From the NCBI RefSeq assembly GCF_947241705.1, contig NC_079270.1:248001-312000 (forward strand): a stretch of DNA of 64,000 bases, given 5' to 3'. Below are positions 51,142 through 60,228 of this stretch, piece after piece. A program made the translations under genes and the position numbers. The notes beneath the pieces were generated by a model that made no database searches, was not told the origin of the DNA, and saw nothing but the letters and a program-made list of their open reading frames with translations. This DNA is from Saccharomyces mikatae IFO 1815. Taxonomy: Eukaryota; Ascomycota; Saccharomycetes; Saccharomycetales; Saccharomycetaceae. Within the stretch, counting starts at the first letter, position 1. The number at the start of each line of letters is the position of its first letter.

Positions 51142-51436
51142 AAATCTGTGAATTACCAGAATTCAACAAAACGTATTACTTTCATTTTGAGAAAACAGCC
51201 TCAGCTTTCACATAGCATATTTACCTATCCGAAATGATATAGGACCTTTAAATCTGAGCTAACTTACTTGTTCTACCTCTATATATCTAATTTGCACTCT
51301 GATTTCGTGGGGATACCACTAAATACATATGCTGATTGTAATCGCTACTTCGAGTAGCGAGCCTTCGTTCGTTTCAGATGTGGTAAACAGCAGCTTAAGG
51401 TACCCACATTACAACGAAACCCTCAGAAATACTCCA
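51142..51436. other. Spacer before tRNA-Tyr
   Basis: No gene. A CTACTTCGAGTAG palindromic stretch is visible at 51347-51359. The rest shows no identifiable element. Confidence 0.3.
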
Positions 51437-51525
51437 CCCTCGGTAGCCAAGTTGGTTTAAGGCGCAAGACTGTAATTTATTACCACGAAATCTTGAGATC
51501 GGGCGTTCGACTCGCCCCCGAGGGA
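51437..51525 (+). tRNA. tY(GUA): tRNA-Tyr(GTA) with intron
   Basis: An 89-bp gene with the usual 14-nt intron after the base following the anticodon GTA (intron TTTATTACCACGAA). The A box is TAGCCAAGTTGG and the B-box region is GCGTTCGACTCGCC. The acceptor CCCTCGG pairs fully with CCGAGGG, with discriminator A. The body matches the SUP4-type tRNA-Tyr of S. cerevisiae, but the acceptor stem and the intron differ from it (see findings). A T-rich terminator follows at about 51530. Confidence 0.95.
51475..51488 (+). other. Intron of tRNA-Tyr(GTA)
   Basis: The 14-nt intron between A37 and the 3' half ATCTTGAGATC, in the canonical place. It contains an ACC-type loop, as is usual for tyrosine tRNA introns. 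Confidence 0.8.
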
Positions 51526-52150
51526 GTATTTGTTTTTTGATTACGCACGTCTCAACGCCAATGAACTAGTTCTTTTGCCTGATGTGCATTACTACCTAAT
51601 TGCCAGTAATATTGACTATTACTTCGCATTGTAGACCTGCCTGTTACGGTGAAACCATATTGCAACAGCTTTAAAATACCCGATGCTTTTGTTCCTGTAG
51701 AATTCTCATGGCTGTGCCCAATTTCTCTCATCCTACTGTGCAAAGCAATTCGCGTCGCGTCGATGGCCGAAAAAGGCTTATCACGGCACATCTGAAGAAA
51801 AGAGACGGCTGGCTCCAGCAAGTATTTGGATATTTTTAGCTGAGTAAAGAGGCAGGCGTCAGAGACACTGCATTTTTGCTGTAGTGGGCAGCCACGGTAT
51901 TGCATCGCATGTTCTGTTGTCTTCTTATCCTTGTTGATAAGAAACTTACTTGATCAGCTAGTCATTATTTTCTCTTTCTGTATTCTCTTTTCGCTATATA
52001 ACTTAAATCTTCAAGTGCCAGACAATCTAAACAAGGCCCACTACGCCAAAGGACAGACTGCACTTTTTCAATAATTAAAGCATACTCCTTCTCTGCCCCA
52101 AGTTAGAACAGAAAGACTGGAAAACAATATCACTATTTTATACAAAAGCT
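51526..52150. promoter_or_regulatory. tRNA-Tyr 3' region and TOS7 promoter
   Basis: Besides the orphan frame, the stretch from 51906 to 52150 is the TOS7 promoter, with a TATA-like GCTATATAACTTAA at 51993-52006 and CT-rich runs. No other feature was seen. Confidence 0.4.
51552..51905 (-). CDS. Orphan open frame of 117 codons
   Basis: An ATG-to-stop frame between tRNA-Tyr and TOS7 on the minus strand. The protein is basic to neutral with four cysteines, no clear membrane segment and no motif I know (for example KISKYLLEPAVSFLQMC, HSRMREIGHSHENSTG). Its base composition is noticeably GC-richer than the flanking spacer, near coding levels. I do not recall an S. cerevisiae gene on this strand here. 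It may be a lineage-specific gene, a fragment of a lost gene, or chance. Confidence 0.3.
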   Translation of the reverse strand: MQYRGCPLQQKCSVSDACLFTQLKISKYLLEPAVSFLQMCRDKPFSAIDATRIALHSRMREIGHSHENSTGTKASGILKLLQYGFTVTGRSTMRSNSQYYWQLGSNAHQAKELVHWR

Positions 52151-53794
52151 ATGAAGAGAAATTCTTCAGTAATTTTCTTCCTTGTGGCTCTGTCACAATT
52201 CGTCACAATGGCTTTTCTCATTATCGGATCGATCACAGCCCCGATTTTCAAACAAATAGGCTACTCTAAATACGGTGAGATCACGTACGGCACATTCGGG
52301 TACTGTAAAGATGGTTCTTGTTCCAAAGCAAGCTATAACTACAATCCTGATGAATTATCAAACAGTGACGATAGCTGGAAGCTTAACGGCAATGCTAGAT
52401 CTATACTGGGAAAAATCATCTTTATCACACCTATCGCTGCTGGTCTAAACTTTTTGGGATTTCTTTCTACTATTATCAGCATTTTATTAATTAACGTACT
52501 CTCCAGTGAAAGAATTGGTGGTACATCCGCCGTCATGTTTTTTGTCAACTTGGCATGTTCCACTCTAGGCTTTCTTTCCGCTTCTTTGATATGTGTCGTA
52601 GTGTTTTTACTGTTTTACCCTCATGTTACCTGGTGTTCATGGATTTTGATACCGGGGGCTGCTTTATCCTTACTAGTAATTCCCGTGATATTCTTGGCTT
52701 ACTCAGGAAGCTCAGGTTCAAGAGGAAATGATGAAATGGAGGAATTGGATGAAAAGGGTGTGCTACTGAATGATCCATATCTAAATGCAGAAACTGGAAG
52801 ATTCAATATCGATGCCGATGGAGATTCGAACGCGTTTGGAGATTCAAGAACAAATTTATTGGGTAGTACCTTCAATAATCACACAAATGCCACAGTTCTC
52901 CCAGATATCACTCCACACCGTCAAGATCCGAAGTTATCAAACGTAACCACTTCAACCACATCTGATGTATCCACTTACGACAAAGAAGCTAAAGAAGGCG
53001 GCATCTCTAACATATCCGAATTCAATGACGAAGAGGACGATGGTATGGCATATGACAAGAGAAGATCTACTTCCACGTATTCCGTCATTGAAAGTGAAAG
53101 TGGCTTGAAAAGCAGTGGCACCGCCAATAATTACATGAGAAATAATGGTAACAGTTCCAATAATAGTGTTAATCATAAAGTGCCACTAGGCAAGACGGAA
53201 ATTTCATCTAGCCCATCATTGGCGTCCTCAGACTACTCTCAAAGGGACGTCATACCTAACAGAAATCCCTCGAGATTATTAAATGATATCATGGAGACGT
53301 CGTTTAATGAACCGAACGACGGCCATATCAATAGCGTGTCCTCCTTCAACGATAAAGATTCAAACCTAACTTCAATATCACAAAGGGGTGTCAACCCAGA
53401 ACTTTACAATCAAGCGCCTCGAATAATAGCGACTACCCCTCAAAACATAATGCCGTACGCTGGTCAACCACACCCAACTCCGTTAGTATACCCTCAACAA
53501 CACCAACAACCGCAACAATTACAACAACATCAGTACAATTTATATCAAAGAAGTACTCCTGCTGGTCCAGATCCTTCTAATGCTATTCTACAAAGCAATC
53601 CTTATTTCAATATAGGCCCAAGCCAACAGCCACAACGCCGAAATCCGGTGCCAAGAGGCAGTTTTGCCCCAAATCCATTACCAAACCAGAGTCCCATAAC
53701 ACAAGGTTATAAGCCTGCTTATAAGAGAAGATTACAAAACAAAAATCTACCCAGAGCCACTACTTCATTAAACAATCCGTACGGGTTCAGGTAA
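52151..53794 (+). CDS. TOS7: SUR7-family claudin-like membrane protein Tos7
   Basis: Tos7 is a Sur7/Rim9-related four-helix membrane protein of the plasma membrane, reported to influence exocytosis and chitin deposition. It is 547 residues (550 recalled for S. cerevisiae). Helix 1 is at about 7-30. A first extracellular loop with two cysteines (GYCKDGSC, C52 and C57) resembles the claudin/Sur7 signature. Helices 2-4 are at about 88-116, 125-155 and 162-184. The long cytosolic tail is serine/asparagine rich with a glutamine/proline run (QQHQQPQQLQQHQ), and ends in a basic segment. The ATG at 52151 is the first in frame. Confidence 0.93.
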   Translation: MKRNSSVIFFLVALSQFVTMAFLIIGSITAPIFKQIGYSKYGEITYGTFGYCKDGSCSKASYNYNPDELSNSDDSWKLNGNARSILGKIIFITPIAAGLNFLGFLSTIISILLINVLSSERIGGTSAVMFFVNLACSTLGFLSASLICVVVFLLFYPHVTWCSWILIPGAALSLLVIPVIFLAYSGSSGSRGNDEMEELDEKGVLLNDPYLNAETGRFNIDADGDSNAFGDSRTNLLGSTFNNHTNATVLPDITPHRQDPKLSNVTTSTTSDVSTYDKEAKEGGISNISEFNDEEDDGMAYDKRRSTSTYSVIESESGLKSSGTANNYMRNNGNSSNNSVNHKVPLGKTEISSSPSLASSDYSQRDVIPNRNPSRLLNDIMETSFNEPNDGHINSVSSFNDKDSNLTSISQRGVNPELYNQAPRIIATTPQNIMPYAGQPHPTPLVYPQQHQQPQQLQQHQYNLYQRSTPAGPDPSNAILQSNPYFNIGPSQQPQRRNPVPRGSFAPNPLPNQSPITQGYKPAYKRRLQNKNLPRATTSLNNPYGFR

Positions 53795-54123
53795 AAGAGA
53801 GAAAATAGCCTCTTTCTATATTCGCGACATAAGAATGGCCACAAAAATTAATATTGAACCATACAATATCGTTTGCAGGAGCTGCCTACCTTCCCACTAA
53901 ATTTGTTTATGTTTCCTTTGCATGCGGTCTTTGTTTACCACATGTAAAATTGTATTTCATAGTCATTTCATATACATAATTAAAATTATATACTAAGCTT
54001 TTGATTTTTTTGAAGAGGAAATTACCAACAGATCAAATAAAGAGTGGCTACGATTTATAAAAGGTCCCAGCAAACCAAAAAACGGACAAAAATCAACAGT
54101 TTCCACCGTGAATTTCTAGTGTA
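53795..54123. terminator. Convergent 3' region TOS7/TLG2
   Basis: An AT-rich spacer of about 330 bp between converging stops, with TATATAC, TATACATA and T-run elements fit for 3' end formation on both sides. No gene was seen. Confidence 0.45.
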
Positions 54124-55266
54124 TCAAAGTATTCCGTCTGGAGCTCTATGTTCAGGCTCGCGTACTTCAACAGTACTTGGTGTATTCTTGTCCTCGTCAT
54201 GGTTACTACTACTGTCGTTGCTACCATGGCTACGACCGCCACTGCCACCACCGTGTGGTTTCAGCATGACAAAGAAAAAGAGTGCAATCACACACAAGGT
54301 TAGCAGCAGAATAACTTTACATTTCTGAGTCCTCTTCTGGTAGTGTGTGGCCTTATTCAATTCCTTATCTGCACTTTTTAGTTCCACCACTGTATTTTCT
54401 AGATTATAATCTATTCTATCTACAATGGTTCCTTGGTCAATAACTAAGTCTTGCATTTCCCTGAAAATAGTGCTCACTTCTAACACACCTCTTGCCAACT
54501 GTGTAATTTCTTCGTCCCGTTCTCTCAAGTACGCTTCTGCGGAAGTGTCATGAAGCTGTTGCTGCCTCTGTAACGTCCTTTTTGAGTAGTCCTCAATGTC
54601 GAGTCCCTCTCGCTTCTCTCTTGCTGCCTCCTCTTCTTCATCATCCAGGAACAGCGTGTCCTCTGTACTGGTCTTATTACGAATGGGTTTCAGATCATCC
54701 TTATTTAAAAATTTCAAATAGTTGTTTTGTAACACCCTGAACTTGTTACTTTCGGTTTGTATCTTTTCCGCGTACTTCTTCTGTAAATTATCTAATATGA
54801 TCAGCTCTTCTCGACTTAGTTGCTTTCCATCCACAAACTGAGACATATAAATCGCCTTTAACCGTTTCATAACGGCATAACATTTCTGTAACATCTGAAT
54901 CACTTTAAAACTTAGATCCTCAATCAACGCCTCATCATGGCTCTTGTCTTCAAATCCAGGCAACGAGTTTTTTCTATAAACCTTAGCCAGTTGTTCACTC
55001 AACCGTCTAACCTCCAGAAGATAATCGTCGACATCCTGCGCTATATCAATAAATATAGGTGGTAACGCATCACCACGACTTTCATACTCGTTTTTTCGTT
55101 CATCGATTAACCTGGCGGATATGTCATGAGACATATCCACCATTGGATACGACCCCATTTCAATATCGCGATCATCGCCCAAGGATGCTTTCCCAGATAG
55201 GGCGGTAAGGTTATGTGGAAAAGTTCTACGGTATGATAAAAATAAATTAGTTCTATCCCTAAACAT
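54124..55266 (-). CDS. TLG2: Endosomal/TGN t-SNARE Tlg2
   Basis: Tlg2 is a syntaxin-16-type Qa-SNARE for endosome-to-Golgi fusion, working with Vps45, Tlg1, Vti1 and Snc2, and needed for the Cvt pathway. I start at the ATG at 55266 (MFRDRTNLFLSYRRTFPHN), the known N-terminus and Vps45-binding peptide. It is 380 residues, against 397 in S. cerevisiae, and the shortage is in the variable tail after the membrane helix. The SNARE motif contains EITQLARGVLEVSTIFREMQ with the central glutamine in MQDLVIDQGTIVDRID. The membrane anchor is at about 318-335 (VILLLTLCVIALFFFVML). A glycine/histidine/asparagine-rich lumenal tail follows. Confidence 0.95.
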   Translation of the reverse strand: MFRDRTNLFLSYRRTFPHNLTALSGKASLGDDRDIEMGSYPMVDMSHDISARLIDERKNEYESRGDALPPIFIDIAQDVDDYLLEVRRLSEQLAKVYRKNSLPGFEDKSHDEALIEDLSFKVIQMLQKCYAVMKRLKAIYMSQFVDGKQLSREELIILDNLQKKYAEKIQTESNKFRVLQNNYLKFLNKDDLKPIRNKTSTEDTLFLDDEEEEAAREKREGLDIEDYSKRTLQRQQQLHDTSAEAYLRERDEEITQLARGVLEVSTIFREMQDLVIDQGTIVDRIDYNLENTVVELKSADKELNKATHYQKRTQKCKVILLLTLCVIALFFFVMLKPHGGGSGGRSHGSNDSSSNHDEDKNTPSTVEVREPEHRAPDGIL

Positions 55267-55708
55267 GCTTATAACAGACACCTAAACCACGAATCCATAC
55301 GAAGTACACCAATTGAAGGCTCTTGTTATCTGCTGTTCCCATATTCTTTTCTACCTATGGCTCTATGTACTTACTTACACCTTAAAAGTTCAAGACCAAG
55401 CAGCCTAAACGGCCAGAATAAAATTATAGGGCTTAAGAAAAAAATAGACAGGTTTCAGAAATAAAAATAAGTGAGACCTAGAAAAACCAATAACATATAT
55501 TAGGGCTTGGTTGAAATAAAAAACAGGGAATAAACGCGTGAACTTCACGCGATTTAAGGCATCCTCGCTATCAGTGAAATACCATATTAATGGATTGTCC
55601 AGTGACTCTCAAATTGTATGCATGAAAAACTGATCGATTTGTTTTCACTATATGCCTTTCTTTTGTCATTGAAGAAAGGATCAAGGAGACGATAAGTCCA
55701 ATTACAAC
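55267..55708. promoter_or_regulatory. Divergent promoter TLG2/ESC8
   Basis: No gene. The main feature is the 17-bp palindrome at 55535-55551 listed separately. TATATATTAGG at 55494-55504 may be a TATA element. Confidence 0.4.
55535..55551. promoter_or_regulatory. Perfect 8+1+8 palindrome with MCB core
   Basis: CGCGTGAA-C-TTCACGCG is a perfect inverted repeat with one central base. Its left arm, with the preceding A, contains ACGCGT, the MluI cell-cycle box bound by Mbp1; the right arm has ACGCGA. It is 157 bp before ESC8 and about 270 bp before TLG2. Confidence 0.5.
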
Positions 55709-57859
55709 ATGACAGAAATTATTGATCTAGAATTAGCCGATGACCTTGTTAAAAAACCTGTTCTTGAGCAACACAGAAATCAGTCTTCAAAGAATAGAGC
55801 AAAGAGGAAGGGCCAGTTAACATTCGATGATTTTCGGAACATTAAGATTGTCGAAGAGCCCGTTGTTCTTTCTCACAGTGGTTCCATTGAAGAATCGCTG
55901 GATGTTGTCACCCATTCTAATAAGCGTGAGGCAAACAAAGATATCGATGATGATGATATTCAAGCTAAGAAACTGAAGACAAAAATTTTGAGTACACATT
56001 CTAATATCAAAGCATATCCAAACGACATTAACAAGGTAGAGTTGGGTAATGAAACTAATGCCAATAATAGACCATTATATACACTAAACTGGTCACCCAA
56101 TATCCCTTTACAATTTTCCGACTTCCAAGACTTTGTGAGAAAAGAAAAAGCAACAGAAAACAATCTGGCACCGCCCTTTTGCGTTCCACTTCCTTATGCG
56201 GGCGATGTTCTAAAAATTCTCTCGTTTATTGTGAAATTTAAATGGGCGTTTAGTACCGATTTACTAAATCTGTCATTTCGAGATGTGGAGATAGGTCTAG
56301 GGTTAGTTGTAACTGATAATAATGTGAAGGACGTTAAAATTTGTCAGAATAAAATGAATTTATTATTTTGCAGCCTGTTAAGATCATTATTTTACCCCGA
56401 CAAAGCAACGGAGAGTCATACACAGAATAGTTTCACACTGGAGAGATTCCTAGGTTTGAAAAACCCATACGGAAAATTAGTTGGTAAACTCAGAACTGCA
56501 ATTCAAGAGTGGGGCCTGCCGCAAGAATGGCGTGGTAGGGATGATTTCTTATCTAGCTTAAACATCAACGGGCGTGGACTATTGACGATGGAACCATTAG
56601 ATAGAATAATTTTGTTGAGATGTATGATTGATCGGAATTGTAGCTACTCTGCCCTTTTTCATAACGAAATTCAGAGGTTAACTCATATAAAAGGTGACGC
56701 CGGGTTTAACCACCAAACTTTCCATGCTGCCAGGTTTAGTATGTACGGGGCCACTAACATATTAGATAGTTATGAAATTTTATGTTCCTTAATGAATCGA
56801 AAATTGGAAAACAGAAAAAAAAGGAAGCCCCACGACCATGATAAATTAAGTGAGATAAATGAACAAATAAAATTCTTAAAAGACGTTCAAAAGTCATTGA
56901 AGGAAAAATTAATTTCAGACAGACTGCAAGCAGCGGTTAGAATAAACGAAAAATGGAGTAAGCATTTTGCAAACGAGTTATCACACACACCAATCGATGA
57001 CCCAACAGCGGATGAAATTTACAGGTTGAGAGAATCGGAATTTATGATCGCAAGAATCCCGAAGTTTGGAGATTTCTACTTGCCACCATTCCGCATTCAC
57101 AACAGGAGCAATCCAACTAGTACTAGTTACAGTTTTAACGACATGGCAACTTATGTTGATTTTTTCATAAAATTCAAAAGAGAAAATACAATGGCGCTAA
57201 AAAAAGCGCCTGCAAAAACTGTGCAGAAAGAAACCAATTGTCAGCTTAAACTTATATATAACAACACTTCGGCATGCATCCGTAATATTCTGTCTAGTGA
57301 TGTTCGCCTGGATAAGGCACCGCATTGGTTCGAAGTTTCAGGAGATTCAGACTCTTTAATTGGCTTCATTGAATATCTAGAGACTATATCCTTGCTTGAA
57401 GATAATATCGCTGACGATACGAAAAAGGGTATAGACAGCTTAATTGAATTCTTGAAAATCTTCAATTTATTTATAAATGAAACTATTCAAGAAAGCGGAA
57501 ATGCTGCTGCAGAACGTGCTGCAGGAAATTATTTACGAACAAACCCACGGAAATCAATCAAAATGAAATACTCAGCTGGTGCAGATAGTGACAATAGTGA
57601 AGAAAGTGAAAGTGAAATCGATATTGAAGTTGACGATGTCCATGATACAGAATATCTGAGTGATGATAGTGCATCCAAGAGAAATGATGACAATAAAACA
57701 GGTAAGTATTATAGGAAAATTGAAGCTAAGGACCGGAATGAAATTCATGGTGATGTAAAATTTTTTTCAGAACCCGTCAGACAACTACACAATGACTCTA
57801 GAGAAAGGAGAGTTTTGAGGCGTAATGCCAGGAGGGATCCATCATTTCAAATACTATGA
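55709..57859 (+). CDS. ESC8: Silencing-associated protein Esc8
   Basis: Esc8 is the paralogue of Ioc3, the chromatin-remodelling (ISW1a) subunit. It takes part in telomeric and mating-type silencing and is reported to bind Sir2 and Gal11. It is 716 residues (714 recalled). The N-terminus is charged. The centre (about 140-530) resembles the Ioc3 fold with WHIM-type motifs (LPQEWRGRDDFLSSLNINGRGLL, LLRCMIDRNCSYS). A helical lysine-rich linker follows (KLENRKKRKPHDHDKL). The end is acidic (SDNSEESESEIDIEVDDVHDTE) and then basic (RERRVLRRNARRDPS). No catalytic motif is expected or seen. Confidence 0.92.
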   Translation: MTEIIDLELADDLVKKPVLEQHRNQSSKNRAKRKGQLTFDDFRNIKIVEEPVVLSHSGSIEESLDVVTHSNKREANKDIDDDDIQAKKLKTKILSTHSNIKAYPNDINKVELGNETNANNRPLYTLNWSPNIPLQFSDFQDFVRKEKATENNLAPPFCVPLPYAGDVLKILSFIVKFKWAFSTDLLNLSFRDVEIGLGLVVTDNNVKDVKICQNKMNLLFCSLLRSLFYPDKATESHTQNSFTLERFLGLKNPYGKLVGKLRTAIQEWGLPQEWRGRDDFLSSLNINGRGLLTMEPLDRIILLRCMIDRNCSYSALFHNEIQRLTHIKGDAGFNHQTFHAARFSMYGATNILDSYEILCSLMNRKLENRKKRKPHDHDKLSEINEQIKFLKDVQKSLKEKLISDRLQAAVRINEKWSKHFANELSHTPIDDPTADEIYRLRESEFMIARIPKFGDFYLPPFRIHNRSNPTSTSYSFNDMATYVDFFIKFKRENTMALKKAPAKTVQKETNCQLKLIYNNTSACIRNILSSDVRLDKAPHWFEVSGDSDSLIGFIEYLETISLLEDNIADDTKKGIDSLIEFLKIFNLFINETIQESGNAAAERAAGNYLRTNPRKSIKMKYSAGADSDNSEESESEIDIEVDDVHDTEYLSDDSASKRNDDNKTGKYYRKIEAKDRNEIHGDVKFFSEPVRQLHNDSRERRVLRRNARRDPSFQIL

Positions 57860-57964
57860 AAGGTAGCCACTCGTTAAATGAAAACGTCACTAGCATTACA
57901 TATCATATATAGTATATGAATTTATCTACACGAACTCAATTTCTTCATTTCAGTCCTTCTACTT

Positions 57965-59293
57965 CTACTTCTGATCGTCTTGCTCTGTTTTCTCGCTATC
58001 TTCATCCTCTTCGCCAGCCAATACTTTATGTTTATTCTTTGTCGCAGCTTTAACGATTTGGACAAAGGCATCTTTTGTTAATGCAGATTTCAACTTCATT
58101 TGTTCCTCTGTGAGTTCCCCTACTTTCTTCTGAGATTGCAGACGTAAGTCATTCAACGAATGTGTCACGCCATCGAAAAAATTGTCATTGAGAGAGTTTT
58201 CCTCTATATCATTGTCATTGTCATCTCCTAACAAGTACATATTTCTCAGTCTCTTAATTCTATTATTAAGCTTCACAATTTCAATAGCGTCACGTAATTT
58301 TTTACGCAAAGAAAACCCTTTCTTAACATCTGGCAAAATGTTACTAGTTCCAATTCTCTTAGAAGTAATCCATGGATCGTCCAGCAGTTCTGTAGCAGTT
58401 GGTCTTTCTGTTGGGTTCAGTCTCAGCGCTTTCAAGATAAAACGCTTCGCATCAATAGATATGTTATCCCAATAGGGTATGTGGAAGGTTACCGGATACC
58501 TAGAAGCCGTACATTCTTCCATAAATCCTTCAACGCTTTCGGCAATAAATGGAGAGTAACCGCAGAGTAAAGTATATGTGATCACACCGATAGACCATAT
58601 ATCACAAGGTTTACCGTGCCCGTCTTGGGTAAGCACTTCTGGCGCCACATAGCCCAAAGATCCGGCTGCCTTGTATATCAAATCCTCTTTTCCTTTCAGT
58701 TGTTTAGCTATACCGAAGTCTGCGATTACTAGAGGTGAGTTTTCTGATTTATCAACATAAAGTACATTTTCAGGTTTCAAGTCCCTATGAACAACATTCT
58801 TAGAATGCATATATTCCACAGCACCCAGAATCTGAACTACAATTTCAACAGCATCCACTTCTGTGAACTTCCCTCTAGAAAGAATCCTATCAAATAGCTC
58901 ACCTCCCGTTGCCAACTGAGTGACTATATAAAACTTATCCTTCGACTCGAACCAATCTTTGAAGGAGACAATGTTGGGATGACTCAATTTTTGGAGAATG
59001 GATAGCTCTTCATACAACATCTGCAGCTGGACATTGTTTCCCTGTAATGCTTTCTTCAATAGAATTTTAATAGCAACGTCTTCATTTGTGGATAACTTTC
59101 TTGCTTGCCTCACAACACCGAAGGAACCAGCACCCAGTGTTCTACCGAAAATATAATTGGTCCTATTAACATAAGAATCGGGCTGACCGCTTAACTTATT
59201 AATGAACTTAGCTACAGGGTGTCCATTCAGGCGCTCTGGATCTTGAACATCCACATGAAATTCAGAATTTATGGCCTCTGACTCCTTTGGCAT
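57965..59293 (-). CDS. CMK2: Calmodulin-dependent protein kinase Cmk2
   Basis: This is a CaMK-type serine/threonine kinase acting in calcium and stress signalling. It is 442 residues (447 recalled). The kinase domain is complete: GAGSFG at 54-59, ATP lysine K76 in VAIK, HRD at 169-171 (HRDLKPEN), DFG at 192-194 and APEV. An autoinhibitory and calmodulin-binding segment follows, rich in basic and hydrophobic residues ([22 protein letters not shown], split here as 330-351). The tail is acidic ([14 protein letters not shown]). In S. cerevisiae CMK2 is induced by calcineurin/Crz1; two weak GAGGCT/GTGGCT cores lie upstream. Confidence 0.94.
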   Translation of the reverse strand: MPKESEAINSEFHVDVQDPERLNGHPVAKFINKLSGQPDSYVNRTNYIFGRTLGAGSFGVVRQARKLSTNEDVAIKILLKKALQGNNVQLQMLYEELSILQKLSHPNIVSFKDWFESKDKFYIVTQLATGGELFDRILSRGKFTEVDAVEIVVQILGAVEYMHSKNVVHRDLKPENVLYVDKSENSPLVIADFGIAKQLKGKEDLIYKAAGSLGYVAPEVLTQDGHGKPCDIWSIGVITYTLLCGYSPFIAESVEGFMEECTASRYPVTFHIPYWDNISIDAKRFILKALRLNPTERPTATELLDDPWITSKRIGTSNILPDVKKGFSLRKKLRDAIEIVKLNNRIKRLRNMYLLGDDNDNDIEENSLNDNFFDGVTHSLNDLRLQSQKKVGELTEEQMKLKSALTKDAFVQIVKAATKNKHKVLAGEEDEDSEKTEQDDQK

Positions 59294-60228
59294 TTTGATA
59301 GTTGTACTTTTCGGCAGTGTACTAGAAAAAAAGGTGACAAGAAATTTATCAATAGATTGAAGTTTATCTTGAGCAAATGTCTGTGTTGTTTTATACTAGT
59401 GGCATTAACAAAGAAAACAATAGTGTGTGCTTTCAAAGGGGGCAGGGTTCTAAGATAAGCCTCAATTCTTCTCTTCGCGCTATTTGAAAGCGTGCGCATC
59501 TCCGAGAGTGCAACACATTTTAAAAAGCCCTCTTCAACATGAAGTCCGTATGATGCTCAACGACTCCGAATGGAAACATAGAAGTTGAGGAGGTACATGT
59601 CTTCGAAAAATATGACAACGACCTTCAGTGGCTTATAGGCAACAGAAAGATAGGGTATACGAAAAACAAAAGAACTTGTGTTTTCCGGGAAACAACTACT
59701 AAGCGACCAAAATTTTTCGGACCAACTCTAATGAATAAATGGCTATCACCAGTTACTAACCAGATTGACTCTCTTCTAATAATATAGTAAGAGTTGTGTC
59801 ACCAGAGTTTTCATTAAGTACTGTATAATTCTTTAAATTTCATAGTGGAGTAAACTGCACTTTTCAAGTAATAAAATGAGAGGTTATGATGGCATGAACG
59901 ACTTCTTGAAGTTTTTAAACCGACACCTGTTTTTTTTTACATTATTATCATATTGTGGACAACTTTACTTACTATATAAGGGTCCTTTCCTTAAGTTATT
60001 GTTAAAGTTTCACCACTGCCTCCTCGCGCGTCCTTGTGCCTGCCATTGTGTCAGTAAATATCATGGCACTAAAAGGGAATACTCATTGAGTATCCACAGA
60101 AAGCGTTTAGAAAAGAAACTCTTTTGGAGGAATTGTCAAATAATCTACTTCTTAGGTTCATATTTATACTGTCCCTCACGTAATCCTAAATCGACACAAT
60201 AAATACAACTTCTAGTGTTCATCTAATC
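59294..60228. promoter_or_regulatory. Divergent promoter CMK2/IRC10
   Basis: The CMK2 side holds Crz1-like cores, GAGGCTT on the minus strand (59457-59463) and GTGGCTTA at 59628-59635; both are imperfect CDREs. A 108-codon ATG frame (59876-60202) lies directly before IRC10 on the same strand. It reads as low-quality, F/L/Y/C-rich sequence, and I treat it as probably chance. One-mismatch sporulation-type elements are at 59792-59800 and 60193-60201. Confidence 0.35.

Noticed and set aside
59457-59635. Crz1-like GAGGCT and GTGGCT cores before CMK2
   Set aside because: They lack the full CDRE flanks, so I mention them only in the promoter entry and not as separate sites.
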